The notes: generated from the sequence alone by a model not told the origin. A stretch of DNA of 64,000 bases from Telmatactis stephensoni (GCA_029948255.1 JALIZF010000959.1:1-64000); one strand, 5' to 3'. Positions 1 to 11,147 are shown, counted from the first letter of the stretch. Numbers and translations are program-made.

Positions 1-583
1 CTCATTTGATGACGAAATACGAAGGGATTGAGCAAGAGAAAAGCACTTTTTGACAAATTTTCTTATTTATAATGGAGAAAAGTCGAATCTACTCAATAGT
101 GGACCTACAAGCCTTTTTTAGAGAACAAAAAGACATCAATTTTATCCTAATTTGGACAAAATGGTTTTGTTTGCTTGTTCTCTAGTTTCAGTTGAGGCTA
201 GCTGACGCATGCGCAGTTTGAGCAATTTTACGCGCGAACCTACTGACCCCTACACGATAAATTTGACCAAATATCTCGAAAAATACTCGGTGAATTTTTT
301 AAATTTTTTGCTATTCTATTCTAACCAAGTATGAGAGTGTGTTGATGAAATATAAAAAATTCTGTGAGGGGAAAGTCTTTTTATATGTAAAATTTGTTTT
401 TTGCAATATTTCATCAAATTCTCTAATTTGTTTTTTGCAATATTTCATGAATTCTCCATTACAGAAGTTTTTAATTTCTTCTTAGATGAAAGGTCCATTA
501 GAGAACTCAACATATGCAATTTTTGAAAAACGAAACACGCATTGTAACAATTATGCAAAGTGTAACTATCAACCAAGAATAAC

Positions 584-606
584 GATGATGATGATGATGA
601 TGATGC
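584..606. repeat. (GAT)n microsatellite
   Basis: A short run of GAT/ATG triplets. Apart from this, the first 820 bases hold no gene I can support; the sequence is AT-rich with scattered short ORFs. Confidence 0.8.
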
Positions 607-821
607 GAAACTTATTTAATCACGCCAACATATTCAACAAAAGAAGAAATGACAGATATAAAACTAGGCCCACAAGGAGAACATGTCAGGCTATATTGTT
701 AGTAGTTTCTTAGTTTCGTTTTGTGCTCTTAACAAGTATGTATACACTTATTTAAAAAAACGTTTTCTTGGCTTAAAGCATTAAGCGTTAAGGCAAGCCA
801 GAGTCTGATTTGAATACATTA

Positions 822-1021
822 GGGACTGGTCATTATTTACAGGGACAGGGGGAGGGGGGCTGGTGGAAATAGAGGGGGACACAGATTTTTATGTTCACTC
901 TGTAAGAATGTTATGTGTGTATGTATGTAGAAAGGGGGGAGGGGCCATCAAAAATTGAGCAGTTACCTTTTTCATTTCCACCAGACCCCCCCCCCCCTCC
1001 CTGTAAATAATGACCAGTCCC
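822..1021. mobile_element. MITE with GGGACTGGTCA terminal inverted repeats (PIF/Harbinger-like)
   Basis: Both ends carry GGGACTGGTCATTATTTACA in inverted orientation, followed inward by G-rich and C-rich tracts. The ends and the G/C-rich subterminal tracts resemble the larger elements at 7600-8836 and 41814-43153 (GGGACCGTTCATT). The left flank is TTA and the right flank TTT, a near match to the 3-bp TWA duplication expected of PIF/Harbinger. It is only about 200 bp long and non-coding. Confidence 0.65.
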
Positions 1022-1950
1022 TTTCAACAGAACCAGCATTCATTTGGTCTTGGGTTGATGCTTGTTCCTCTGAACTGCGATGTTAGTCGATACTCAATGG
1101 TTGGCAATATCAATTAATCAATTAATTGCCTAGGCAACAGTAGCAACAACATCAGGGATATCAACAACTGTTTACCATTTATATGTCAACCAGTGGTGTA
1201 CTATATAAACGATAATTTCATGTGTTCCCCTCATCAATACCATAGTCCAATATATTACATTTTTCGCTATATTATCATTCCACTCACTTTACTAATTGTT
1301 TTAATTTACATATTATTTTCATGAAGTGGCAACCATTTTGTGAGACTGTGCGAGAACCTTATCACTTATTTGCCAACCAACTATCTTGGCTGCAATGACC
1401 TGTAATAAGTAACTAGTAATTTCATGGGATCTTTTTTCAAAAGGCTGGGCTCATTTCATCAAAGAGGCTTACTTATTAAAAATTCAAATATCCAGGTCAT
1501 AAAAAAGAACAAGGAATTTTTTTCTGGTAATGTTTTCATGTTCCAATAACATATTGGGTCACATATAACCTCAGTCTGTGAGTTCAGTAAGTCAACAGCA
1601 GACAGTCTGTATTGTTACATTCTTTACCAGTTTACTGAATTAGTGTCCAATTTTCATTTGCATTTGAAGATACTCGTCATTACATTCTTTGTTTATTTTG
1701 CTAGAAATAAAATTATTGTCAAATTTTGCAACTCACATTTTGCATAAAAACGTTGTTACATTTTGTGTTAAGAAATTATTGTAACATTTCATTTTCCATG
1801 GCAATGTTAAAAGTTCAAGTCCAAAATTTGATTCTGTATTGAATGTTACATACTGCATTGATTTTGCATTTATTAGCATAACAGCATCATCCTCTCAGCT
1901 AGAAGATTAGGTTACTTTGATCGAAAAACTCTACTTAGCAAATCAATTAA
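1022..1950. other. Intergenic or intronic AT-rich stretch, nothing recognised
   Basis: I see no coding exon, RNA gene or clear repeat here. It may be intron or downstream sequence of the WW-domain gene that lies to the right on the minus strand. Confidence 0.4.
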
Positions 1951-1953
1951 TAA

Positions 1954-2157
1954 GAAAGAAAACAGAAAGGAAGAACCAAAAAGAAAGAGAAAGAAAAGAA
2001 GAAAAAGGAAGAGAAGAGAAAGAAATGAAGAAAGAAAGAAAGAAAGAAAGAAGGAAGGAAGGAAGGAAGGAAGGAAGGAAGAAGGAGGAAGGAAGGAAGG
2101 AAGGAGGACGGAAGGAAGGAAGGGAGAGAGGGAGAGAGGGAGGGAGGAAGGAAGAAA
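1954..2157. repeat. Purine-strand (GAAA)n/(GGAA)n microsatellite
   Basis: About 200 bases consisting almost only of A and G on the plus strand, grading from GAAA through GGAA to GGGA units. It makes long open frames on both strands that are low-complexity artefacts. It lies just downstream of the donor site of the WW exon at 2186, so it would be intronic. Confidence 0.9.
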
Positions 2158-2185
2158 AATGGGATGCAGGAAAACCTTTTCTTAC

Positions 2186-2311
2186 ATTATTTGATGTGTC
2201 AACAGGCCACTTGTGTTCACATGTTGCTTTGTTATACCAAAACAAAGTTTCTCCTGATTTGCATTTATATTCTATCCAATCATTATCCAGCTCTACTGAA
2301 TCCATGGTTTC
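2186..2311 (-). CDS. WW-domain exon (downstream of a pair), partial gene
   Basis: Minus-strand exon of 126 nt (42 codons). The preceding intron ends TTTTAAG and the exon is followed by a GTAAG donor. The translation contains DNDWIEYKCKSGETLFWYN and then EHKWP, which fits the WW fold: first Trp, a central aromatic pair plus Asn, then the second Trp and Pro. WW domains bind proline-rich ligands. The exon begins and ends in phase 0 and joins in frame to the exon at 2790-2911. The rest of the gene is not visible, so the parent protein is not identified. Exon borders are read by eye. Confidence 0.6.
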
Positions 2312-2789
2312 CTTAAAATAAATGTGGTTAGATATATAAGCAAAGTTAACTTGGAACACAATCTTGTCAGCAGTATGACAAATTTCATAGTTGGAAATGT
2401 ACTCTTGCTTGGCCTCATGGTTGCATCACCATTGCTCTTGCATTGTTGCTTGATTGCTATGTTATCACTGTGCCCCACCCACCCTCCTCTGAGGTAGATA
2501 ATGATAGATGATGGTTGCAGAGGTTGACCTGTGGAAATGTTGCCATGGTTACTTCTTACCAGTTGCTAGCTTTGCTCATCCCCGAGATTGCTATAAGGCA
2601 CCTACCCTCCAATGATCCTTGAAAGGACAAGTTAAACAATACAAATAAATGTCTTGGATGGGACATTGCTTAGTCCCTATATGACTGGCACCAATCATGT
2701 TCACTGGCAGCTATATTTAGAGTTTAATTTATCATTGACTATAACTTCTTCTCATAATATTATTTGACCTAATAGTGATATACACTTAC

Positions 2790-2911
2790 ATCAGCACATT
2801 GGTCAGGCCATTTGTGTTCTCCAGTTGTCTTGTTGTACAGAAATAGAACTTCTCCTGATTTACACTTGTATTCTGTCCAGTCACCATCCATTTTCCAGAT
2901 TTCAGTTACTT
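2790..2911 (-). CDS. WW-domain exon (upstream of a pair), partial gene
   Basis: A second minus-strand exon, similar to the one at 2186-2311, reads MDGDWTEYKCKSGEVLFLYN then EHKWP and is followed by a consensus GTAAGTG donor. A pyrimidine-rich tract precedes the likely acceptor near 2912. The two exons are separated by a 478-bp intron and look like a tandem exon duplication, giving two WW repeats in one protein. The acceptor position, and therefore the starting phase, is less sure than the donor. Confidence 0.6.
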
Positions 2912-3202
2912 CTTTCAAGGAAGAGAAACAGTTGTGTCAGCAATCACATAAATTATCATTGAAGGAGGACTCAATCAAGTCCCAAGGCTGAGTCAAAGTG
3001 TAAAACCTGTGTGGAATGAGAGCAACAGTTGGCAATGTCACAATATGTCACAATAAATTGTGGATAACATTTATTACTTTACAAACTACTACAGGTATCA
3101 GGGACAATACACCACATTGAAATATGACAGCAAATTTGAATAACTATTGTTTTATACTGACTACTAGCTAGTCTCATTCATGTGAAAATGCTTAGATTGT
3201 GT

Positions 3203-3476
3203 TAAAGTAAAGTAAAGTAAAGTAAAGTAAAGCGACCATATTTAACGTCGATAACTTGTAACAGTAATTCAACTGACAAACCCGAGGTCAACGGTGCGCT
3301 CATTTTACTCCCCTCTCTCCATCAGTGCTCCGTTTTAAGGGTATTTAAAGCTAATTAAAGCTACATGGAAAGGAAAGAAGTCGAAGCAAGGATGTGAAGT
3401 CACTGGGGATTGAACTTGGGACCTCTCGCACCGAAGGCCGCGCACTAACCAACTGTGCCATCCTTGCTCCTTATTT
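3203..3476 (-). mobile_element. tRNA-derived SINE with (TTTAC)n tail
   Basis: On the minus strand the 5' part looks like a tRNA. There is an A-box-like TGGCACAGTTGGTTAGTGCG and, at about the spacing seen in tRNAs, a B-box-like AAGTTCAATCCCC. These are internal RNA polymerase III promoter elements. An unrelated body of about 200 bp follows, ending in repeated TTTAC units (plus strand 3203-3232). It is not a functional tRNA: the acceptor stem does not close and the body continues past the T-arm. Confidence 0.7.
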
Positions 3477-3486
3477 CCACATGAAC

Positions 3487-4608
3487 CCCGGGGGGGGGGG
3501 GGGGGGCGCTTGCATATATTTACTATACGGGGACATGCCGCCCGTCAGGGTCGTGATTTTAGCTCCTGCGGTCTTAGACAGGGTATAGATTTTACGATAA
3601 ATTGTCTTAAACAGGGTCAATTTTTTTCAAATAGTGTAATATTTGAGGCCAACTTTTTTTCCTGTTTGACAATACTTGATTATTCTGCAGTTTCTTGCAC
3701 GAGTTATGACTATAATTCCCCTATAATTTCACTGGAGTCCAGACTAGATAACACGTGGACAACGTATGACACATGACACCTATACGTTTATAAATACTGC
3801 ACAGCGTTTAATGAATAACAAAGAAAAATATACTGTTTACACACGTTAAATTCCTGGTTATTAACTGGTGTCTCTAAAACAAAACTATAAGATGATATTG
3901 TAAAAACTTAAATTCCTTCAGAAGAACTTGCATGCATTGAGAAGAAAGTTTCTGAAATATTCAAAACACATCCACGCAGACAGCGGCAACCTCCTTGTGC
4001 ATCGAACAGTGCTGTGACAGAAACCATTACAGAAACCACAAGCTCAAGCAATTCGGAAGGCATCACACGACTAGTCGTGGAGCCAGAGAGGACTAATGAA
4101 ATCAACGTCTGAAGGTCCACAAGAAGGAGAACTGTCATTTTGTACAATGATTAATTAATTTAGGGTATTTGTTCCAGTTCAAAATTCTATTTCTAACCAG
4201 ACAAGAGCTTTAGCTTTCTATAATCATATATAAGTCTTGCTCTAGACAACGAGTAAGAATGTTTTTTATTACATAGAAAATTTTGTTCCAGTTTTGATAC
4301 TTTCTAATCTTGTTACGTTGTAAACAGTAGAAGCATTTATGATGGCAGCTTTCCAAAGCACTTATGGTGACGAAGGTATTGCTTGATGTTAGCATACTAG
4401 CGACGTAATTAAAATATTAACGGACTAATTAACAATGACTAATGTACAATTTTCCTCACAGTCTTAAATAGGGTCCCTAAAATGCCCTCTTGTCTTATAT
4501 AGGTATCGTTTTCGAGAATTTAGGTGTCTTAAACAGGGTCAGGTTTGAGGAGGCTGGGCGGCACGTCCCCATCAGATCCAGAACAAGTGCCCCCCCCCCC
4601 CCCCCGGG
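3487..4608. mobile_element. Non-autonomous DNA transposon, CCCGGGGG termini, 8-bp TSD
   Basis: The element starts CCCGGGGG and ends CCCCCGGG. Exact 8-bp duplications ACATGAAC flank it at 3479-3486 and 4609-4616. Inside both ends is a GTCTTAAACAGGGTC-type subterminal motif, in opposite orientation relative to the ends. The inner G-tract is followed by CGCTTG at the left and mirrored as CAAGTG at the right. The 1.12-kb interior has no transposase. An 8-bp duplication fits hAT or KDZ-type transposases, but I cannot assign the superfamily. Confidence 0.8.
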
Positions 4609-4754
4609 ACATGAACACAAGGCTAGTCAGCTCATAACAATAGTTATTGCAATTTGCTGCCATATTTCAATTTGGTTAATAATTGCATGGTTTTTTGATG
4701 GTGCAAATATGAGCTTATATCTTTCTCAAATCTCTTATGCCTCCTGTTATCATA

Positions 4755-4792
4755 ATGATGCTGATGATGATATTGATGATGATGATGAAGGA
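4755..4792. repeat. (GAT)n microsatellite
   Basis: An imperfect GAT repeat. Confidence 0.75.
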
Positions 4793-4891
4793 ACAGAGGA
4801 AGGGTTATAACAAGCAGATGGATCAAGATCGAGAAAGGGTTTCTACAAGGGGATAGTTATTCCTCCGTTAGGTTTCAGTTTATATATTTCC

Positions 4892-5137
4892 AGTCAGCAT
4901 GCTTTTGGAAGACACAAAAGAGTATTTGATGGGTGAACCAGGAAATAGGAGTTTAAAAATAACATATTGTTTATTATTAAAGACCATAAAGTTTACTAAC
5001 AAGATCAAAATTCGAGTCAGCATGCTTTTGGAAGACACAGAAGAGTATTTGATGGGTGAACCAGGAAATAGGAGTTTAAAAATAACATAAGTTATTGTTT
5101 ATTATGAAAGACCATAAAGTTTACTAACAAGATCACA
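4892..5137. repeat. Two-copy tandem repeat, 123-bp unit
   Basis: The segment beginning AGTCAGCATGCTTTTGGAAG is present twice in tandem, at 4892 and 5015, with only a few differences. Part of it stays open in frame in both copies. I cannot link it to a gene. The remainder of 4617-5850 shows no recognised feature. Confidence 0.85.
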
Positions 5138-5869
5138 AATTATGTATAGACTCAAAATTGCTACTGAAGTGATAGTTAAAGCTATTGGAGATACAGGGCG
5201 TGTTATGGCGTCAAAAAGTGTGCACAAATAGTGTTTGAGTGAGGTAGGATGGTAAGTGGAGAATGCTTAAGCTTAAGTACATAGGCGCCAATCAGCACGA
5301 AGGCAGACAAGGGTTTCAAAGGATTACTTTGCCTTTCCTCACCGAAGTAATTAGAAAATTAGTCTCTGATCGTATCGTTCTAACTTACCTGTGATATGAT
5401 CTGAAAATAAAGCTCCAAAATTGTCAAAACCACACACAATACTGCAAATGAAGGGGACTGTTCGCTTTTTCGCTGGGCCTCCTGTGTTAAAGACACGTAG
5501 TGGCCTGGACGTCCCCAGTCTTTTTCTTCTCAAAATTTCGCACAGGAAGCCCAAAAGGTTGCCTGCGGAGGAGGTTAGCAACAACCGTAGTTTTGACGCA
5601 TCTTTATAGTAGATTTCGTATGACTGTGAAAACAACACCGCACGGTTACGGCAGGAAATTCGAATGTTTTATAGACTAGACAACACGGCACCGAAACGGT
5701 CGCGGTACGGCCGCGGCGCGGTCCGTTTCACACTCACACGAAATCTGCTCTAATATGAAATCTGCTCTAAACTGGAAGGCATTTATACCTCCTTGTATTA
5801 AGTTTCGAAAGAAACGAATTTACATTAATCGATCAAGAACTCCCTAAACAATAAATTGCAGATCTCTTG

Positions 5870-6170
5870 GCTTCTTACTCGCTGCTTTTCTTCCCTATTT
5901 CTTCTCCTTCCCTTCCTTTCATTCTTCCTTTTCTTGTACTTCATCCCTCCACATTATCCTTTCTTCCTTCTTTGCTTTTTGCATTCTTTCCTTCTTTCCT
6001 CACTTTATTCGTTTCTTCCCTTCCTAACGTCCTTCCAGTTTCTCTCCTCCTACCTTATTCTCCTCCATTCTTTCCTTCTCTCTTCTTTTCCTCCATTTCT
6101 TCCTTCACCTACCCTTTCTTGGTTTCATTCTTCCTACTTCCTTTTATCCTTCCTTCCTCCTTCGTTGTCT
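5870..6170. repeat. Pyrimidine-rich (TTCC)n low-complexity tract
   Basis: Mostly T and C on the plus strand, with recurring TTCCTTC. It yields Leu/Phe/Ser-rich open frames in more than one frame, which argues against real coding. Confidence 0.8.
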
Positions 6171-6192
6171 TAACCAATTTCTTCAATGATGC

Positions 6193-6815
6193 ACGAGGTT
6201 CTAGTCCTTTCTCCACTTTAGGCCTGAGTTTGACCGGTGATATTTTTCCATCAGCATTGCCTTCGACTGAAATAATTATCCACAACACCCTAGTATTGCT
6301 TACGTGTAAGTATTTCGGTATCTTAACAAAATTTGGAAGAACAAGATTACCAACGAAATTACCAACCAATTTCTTCAATGATGTAGAAAATCTGGTGCAA
6401 AATCAGTAAAAAAGTCTAAAAAAAAGTGTACGAGGTTAGTCCTTTCTCCACTTTAGGGAAGGTTCATTTAATATGACGAGGGGGGGCATGAAGATTTCAA
6501 GGGGGGCCCTTTGATTTTCAAAAGGTGTTAAGGGGGGCTTCTGAATTTTTGGGATGATCAAAAGGGGAGGCCTCAAGTTTTTATTCATATAAGAGGGGGG
6601 GCCTAAAATAATCGACAAGATCAAAATGGGGGCTATGAAATTTTCCGGGTTAGATTTCCAAATCTTCATGCCCCCTCCCCCCCCCCCCTCCCCCCCATTA
6701 AATGAGCCTTCCCTTAGGCCTGAGTTTGGCCCTTGATAATTCTCCATCAGCATTGCCTTCGACTGAAATAACTATCCACAACACCCTAGTGGTAGATTGC
6801 TTACGTGTAAGCATT
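6193..6815. repeat. Tandem duplication of about 120 bp, second copy split by a MITE
   Basis: The sequence from GCACGAGG through ATCCACAACACCCTAGT to TTGCTTACGTGTAAG occurs at 6191-6310 and again at 6429-6815. The second copy is interrupted at 6456-6713. The uninterrupted copy therefore serves as an internal empty site. Confidence 0.8.
6456..6713. mobile_element. 258-bp PIF/Harbinger-like MITE with TTA TSD
   Basis: The termini GGGAAGGTTCATTTAAT and ATTAAATGAGCCTTCCC are inverted repeats. TTA is duplicated at 6453-6455 and 6714-6716. The empty site is visible in the sister repeat at 6218-6220 (CTCCACTTTAGGCCTG). The interior is made of G-rich runs separated by short AT-rich segments. A 3-bp TWA duplication is typical of PIF/Harbinger. 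Confidence 0.85.
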
Positions 6816-7599
6816 TCGGTACCTTACTTTAGTAACACAATTTGGAAGAACAAGATTACCAACGAAATGCTCCTCCATGTCAGTATAAAATTCTCACATT
6901 CCTCAAGTCAAAAATACGCGCATGCGCAGAAAAATTTTCCGCATGCTCTCTGCCATTTAGGTCGGGAATATCTACATCGGGAATTTTTTCGGCAGATTTC
7001 GTTCGTAACTCTTTCGTAGGCTTACGAATTTTTTCAGCTCGTCATTCAAACAACAAATTCGTTGTTTCAATTTCGATATTGTGGATACTGATTTCTGTAT
7101 CCATTTTTCAATTCGATTGATTTGTTCCGATAAAAAGAGATTCAGTTCAAATTTTTGAACACGTGGGCAGATAGGGTTATTTTCTGGACCACCTTTGAAA
7201 TCCGTATGTTCCCCGCTACGTGACTATTTTCTAAGGCTTCCGTAAGAGCGCGCGAGGGGCTAGTCCAGACACTGGGCCCTCCTTCGCCGCTCCTCTTTTT
7301 TATTTGGGATTCCTGTGTTACACTACAGGTTTCCAGTAATTATGTATTTATTAACATCAAAGTGTTGTAACCTTGACTGTTTTGATCGTAGGATTTGTGT
7401 ATTGTTTCGACTTGTGTGACGCACCCTCTCTCACTATAACCCAAACAGACCAACGTAGGATTTTGCTTTGACTCCAAGCGTGATGTAAACAGAAAATTAG
7501 ATTTAGTTTGTTACACTCGCACCTTAACTAAGTCTTTGTACAAACTAGCGAGGCAAGTTCGGGGTACGACTCAGTGTTGATTGGAAAGTACAGACCTAA

Positions 7600-8836
7600 G
7601 GGACCGTTCATTTTTTACCAGGAGGGGAGGGCTGGTGGTTTTTTGGAATTTTTCCCCAAAAAGTGTCCAGCCCCCCTCTTTGTCATACAATTTTTTAAAT
7701 GGCCCCCCTCTTAGTTCATGTTTCATTTACATGACCCCTCCCCCCCACACTACCACCACCACCACCACTGAAAATTATGCAATGTTATCAAGAGATCGGA
7801 ATATGTATTTTTGCCTTTTCATTATCGCAGACGTACTATGGATAGGATAATATTGAATTATTAGTCATCATTGCTGTTATCCTCATATGTGTATCAAAGG
7901 AAAATATAAGCCGATTATTGTTGAACAATATTAGAGAGTAATATTACATAATTATATATGTGAGCGCGGAGCGCGAGCCGCTCACCTGAAATTTCAGGTA
8001 AAGATGTTTCCAGAGGCTATTTTCTAAAAGAATTTTAAATGTTCTTATGGTACAATGTGCGAAATACTGCATTTATTTACAAATGCGAGCGCGAAGCGCG
8101 AGACGCTCGGCAGAAATTTGAAGTATATATGTTCACAGCTAGGTGAGAGGCTATCAGTTCCAAAAAGGATTTTAAATCATCTTATGAAATGTGCAAGTCA
8201 CTTATTTCAAATGCGAGCATGAGTTGCTCGGCAGAAATTTGAGGTATATATGTTAACAGAGACTATTAATTCCCACCAAAGGATTTTCTCAACGTGCAAA
8301 TTAAAGACATCTACTATTAATAACTGAATTTAAGTACATAAGTTTACAAAGACTTCTTCCTTAGTAAAAGGATTTGAAACACGTACCATTATGGTGGAAT
8401 GTGCAAGTCACTAACTACAAATGCGAGCGCGAAGCGCGAGCTGCTTTGCAGAAATTTGAGGCAAATCTATTGTTTGTAAAGACTGTTTCCTAAAGAGATT
8501 TGAAATGATCTTGATGCAATTCAGTGTAACTCACTCTACACTAGCTTGTAGTGTTTGGCATTGTAGCATGGCTGCAGTGTAACAATTTAGAATGTAATTG
8601 GCTTTTGCGAGCGCGAGCCGCTCAACAGACATTTTGCAAGAAAAGTACTTCGTGGTGCCTCCGTTTTGGTTGATTTGATAACAAAAAGGTACTGCATAAA
8701 CTTTTTTTTCGCGTGACCCCTCCTCAAATAGCCAAAAAGTTTTTGCTTGGCCCCCCATTTTATGGCCATTTTTTTCAGGTGCCCCCCCCTCAAAAACCAC
8801 CAGCCCCCCCCCTCCTGGTAAAAAATGAACGGTCCC
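7600..8836. mobile_element. 1.24-kb PIF/Harbinger-like element with TAA TSD
   Basis: The terminal inverted repeats begin GGGACCGTTCATTTTTTACC and run about 45 bp into G-rich or C-rich sequence and a shared CTGGTGGTTTTT. TAA flanks both ends (7597-7599 and 8837-8839). The interior carries about five diverged copies of a module that starts with a GC-rich hairpin motif. No transposase is present. It is nested in the element at 7261-9110. Confidence 0.8.
7955..8630. repeat. Diverged internal repeats led by GCGAGCGCGAAGCGCGAGC
   Basis: Copies of GCGAGCGCGAAGCGCGAGC, or close variants, followed by GCTCGGCAGAAATTTGAGG and TATATATGTT, start near 7963, 8085, 8213, 8422 and 8608. Spacing is irregular (about 120-210 bp). 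The lead motif is nearly self-complementary and could fold into a hairpin. Confidence 0.7.
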
Positions 8837-9149
8837 TAAGTAAGGAAAGTGGTCGAGTAAGGAACTCCTTTTGACAGCCCCTCCGACAAAGGAAAGTCTT
8901 TCTGGTTGGCCTGGCTCTATCCCGCCTTGTACTACCAACCCTAGCTTAGCTTGTAATTAGCTCTTGTTTAAAGTCTAATAAACGAGTTGACAGAACAGGC
9001 GATTCCTTACGATGTCCCTCTCGTATCACCTGTGTCGCGGGAAGGAAGACCCTCCTTTCCGTGACACAGGAAGCCCAAATAAATAAGAGGAGCGCCGAGC
9101 GTCTGGACTAGCGAGGGGCCAAAAAATCCATGATTATAAAATAAATTCA

Positions 9150-9151
<2 letters not shown>

Positions 9152-9186
<35 letters not shown>

Positions 9187-9239
9187 CTGATTGATTGATT
9201 GATTGATTGGCTGATTGATTGATTGATTGATTGATTGGC

Positions 9240-9283
<44 letters not shown>

Positions 9284-9291
9284 CGATTGAT
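9152..9291. repeat. (GATT)n microsatellite
   Basis: About 35 tandem GATT units with a few GGCT interruptions. Confidence 0.95.
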
Positions 9292-10110
9292 TGCATCTAC
9301 TAATTAAAAGTGATTGCACTCAACCCGTGAAATTATACTTGCACTAAAAAATACTGCAAAATTATAGACTATAGAGGATTTGTACTTTTTACATCACATC
9401 ATATTTAGTCTCACTCGAAGAATCGTCGCTTTTCTCAAAAACATCCAATAGGTTAAAGAGAAAACCAAACACATTTCAAACTATTGCTTTTGTGATGATT
9501 TACATTTCACCAAAGAAATCAAAACTCTTCACTATATTTTGGCTTTGCAATAGACGTCATACCCGCTCTGGTAAACATTTTTTATCAGATAATGATAAAT
9601 TTTCAATAGATTACTGTTGAGAACACGTGATCTTGAAGGGCAGTGTTTGCCCGTCATTTGAATTGAAGCCAGCTAGATAATGCATGAGATTCACAAGGAC
9701 TTTTATCAGCTGATTGAAAACAAGCTATAGGCAACACTGAAAATGTCATACAAGACAGTAAAATGCGATACGGGAAGCCTTTTGTTTATAAGTGAATGAC
9801 TTAGTCAAAGAGTTCTTTAGGATTAAAAAGCTCCTGAAACAACACGCCCAGTCTCAATATTCAATAAGTTTCTAAAAACCCACCCAAAAACGAACAGACA
9901 AAAACCGAGTTAATTTAGTTGCAGATCAATTGGTTTATCAGTGCTAATTTTCACTATAAATATAACTACTCTTCAACTTAGATTTATATTACAAACTGTA
10001 AACAAATAACTGGAACGTTTCATAAAGATTGTATACTCCACCAACACTGTTAGTCAGTCTCACATCATTTGGTGGAGAACCCGAGTGCCGATCCCAGGGA
10101 TCATCGTCCT
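9292..10110. other. Non-coding stretch; right end matches the 3' flank of the second membrane-protein gene
   Basis: No gene is visible. The sequence near 10030-10100 (CCAACACTGTTAGTCAG, ATTTGGTGGAGA, ACCCGAGTGCCGAT) resembles 24050-24115, which lies just downstream of gene copy 2. This suggests that it is the displaced 3' flank of gene copy 1. Confidence 0.5.
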
Positions 10111-10523
10111 CTCTTTACTCGTGCCCAGGCCTTTAGGCCGGCACGAGTCTAGGTTTGCGTTTTCAATCTATCTATCGTCGTAGTCGAGAATGTGCCATGA
10201 AAACGAGGCAATCCACAGGCACCCCAGGCAATCATTTAGAGCAGCGTGTAACACCAGCGTATAAAGCAAATAGACGGGTCTGGATTCGTAATCCTCATGG
10301 AATAAAAAGATTTTTTTCGCCTTGTTATGTAGTAAATATTATCTTTTCATTTTTTTGCATGCTTTTTTCTGGTTTTGAAGCATTTTAAGCTGTTTTTGCT
10401 GCGAGCGAAGCGAGCAGCTTACTATTCGTGCAAAGCTCGAACTTTTCAGCGATTTTCTGGTGACGTCAAAAAACGTCATCATAATCAGTTAACGTTAATG
10501 CATGGTCAGTGGTCACTGGATAT

Positions 10524-11128
10524 ACAAGTTGTGGATATAAAAGAGTGTTGGTAAGTATGTTGTAATGGATTTCTTTTGTATCTTTGACTGGTAAATAATT
10601 AGGGAAATTTTGCTTATTGTTCTTTTAATTTTAGTCAGTCTTTGAATCAGTTTTGAGAGAATTATCAAGCAGCGTGATCGTGTTAGCGGATAGGTAAGTT
10701 GAAACTTAAGTTTATGTGCTATCATGTTCGATATCATGTTGAATTCAACCCTCATTCGTCAGTGCAAATATTTATAAAGGTCACAGGCTAGTGACGTTTT
10801 ACAGGCAGTTTAGTGATGGTTTTAGAGAAACACAATGATCTTTTATGAGTTTGTCCGCACTTTTGTTGCTGCCTGTAAAACGTCACTACTAAAGAAACAG
10901 CCTTTGACCTTTATGAATATTTGTACTGACGGATGAGGGTTGAATTCGACAGATAGCACAAAAGCTTGGGTTTCAGCTTACCGATCTAACACGATCACGC
11001 AGCTTGATAATTCTCTCAAAACTGATTCAAAGACTGACTAAAATTAAAAGAACAATAAGCAAAATTTGTATTAACAATATCGCTAATTATTTACCAGTCA
11101 AAGATACAAAAGAAATCCATTACAACTC
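10524..11128. repeat. Long inverted repeat, arms of about 260-290 bp
   Basis: The sequence from TACAAGTTGTGG through TTTCTTTTGTATCTTTGAC to AAACGT near 10806 is repeated in inverted orientation from about 10868 to 11128, with a spacer of about 60 bp. The arms differ by point changes and small indels. Such a structure could form a long hairpin RNA if transcribed. Confidence 0.8.
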
Positions 11129-11147
11129 ACAACTTGTACGTTCACTT

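Larger units (their letters stand above)
7261..9110. mobile_element. Outer TIR element TAGTCCAGAC with 9-bp TSD, carrying a nested insertion
   Basis: The ends TAGTCCAGAC and GTCTGGACTA are inverted, with further diverged similarity over about 60 bp (CGCTCCTCTT, ATTTGGG, TTCCTGTGT). The 9-bp GCGAGGGGC is duplicated exactly at 7252-7260 and 9111-9119. Without the nested element at 7600-8836 it is about 610 bp. The same terminal TAGTCCAG occurs in the element at 12998-13503. Long TIRs and 9-bp duplications suggest MULE-type elements, but no transposase is present. Confidence 0.8.

Noticed and set aside
1917..2359. Lys/Glu-rich and Phe/Ser-rich frames on opposite strands
   Set aside because: They are caused by the GAAA/GGAA microsatellite. 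Only the WW-coding part (2186-2311, minus) was kept.
3203..3476. Functional tRNA gene on the minus strand
   Set aside because: A- and B-box-like sequences exist, but no closed acceptor stem does. The body and TTTAC tail indicate a SINE.
5351..5638. 95-codon minus-strand frame
   Set aside because: There is no recognisable motif, and an overlapping frame on the other strand is equally open. Coding cannot be supported.
5856..6409. Overlapping Leu/Phe/Ser-rich frames, one of 180 codons
   Set aside because: They lie over a pyrimidine-rich low-complexity tract and continue into a tandem repeat. No domain is seen.
7955..8630. CRISPR-like array
   Set aside because: Spacing is irregular, the repeats are diverged, and the context is a eukaryotic transposon.
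9134..9319. Asn-Gln-Ser-Ile repeat peptide
   Set aside because: It is the translation of the (GATT)n microsatellite.
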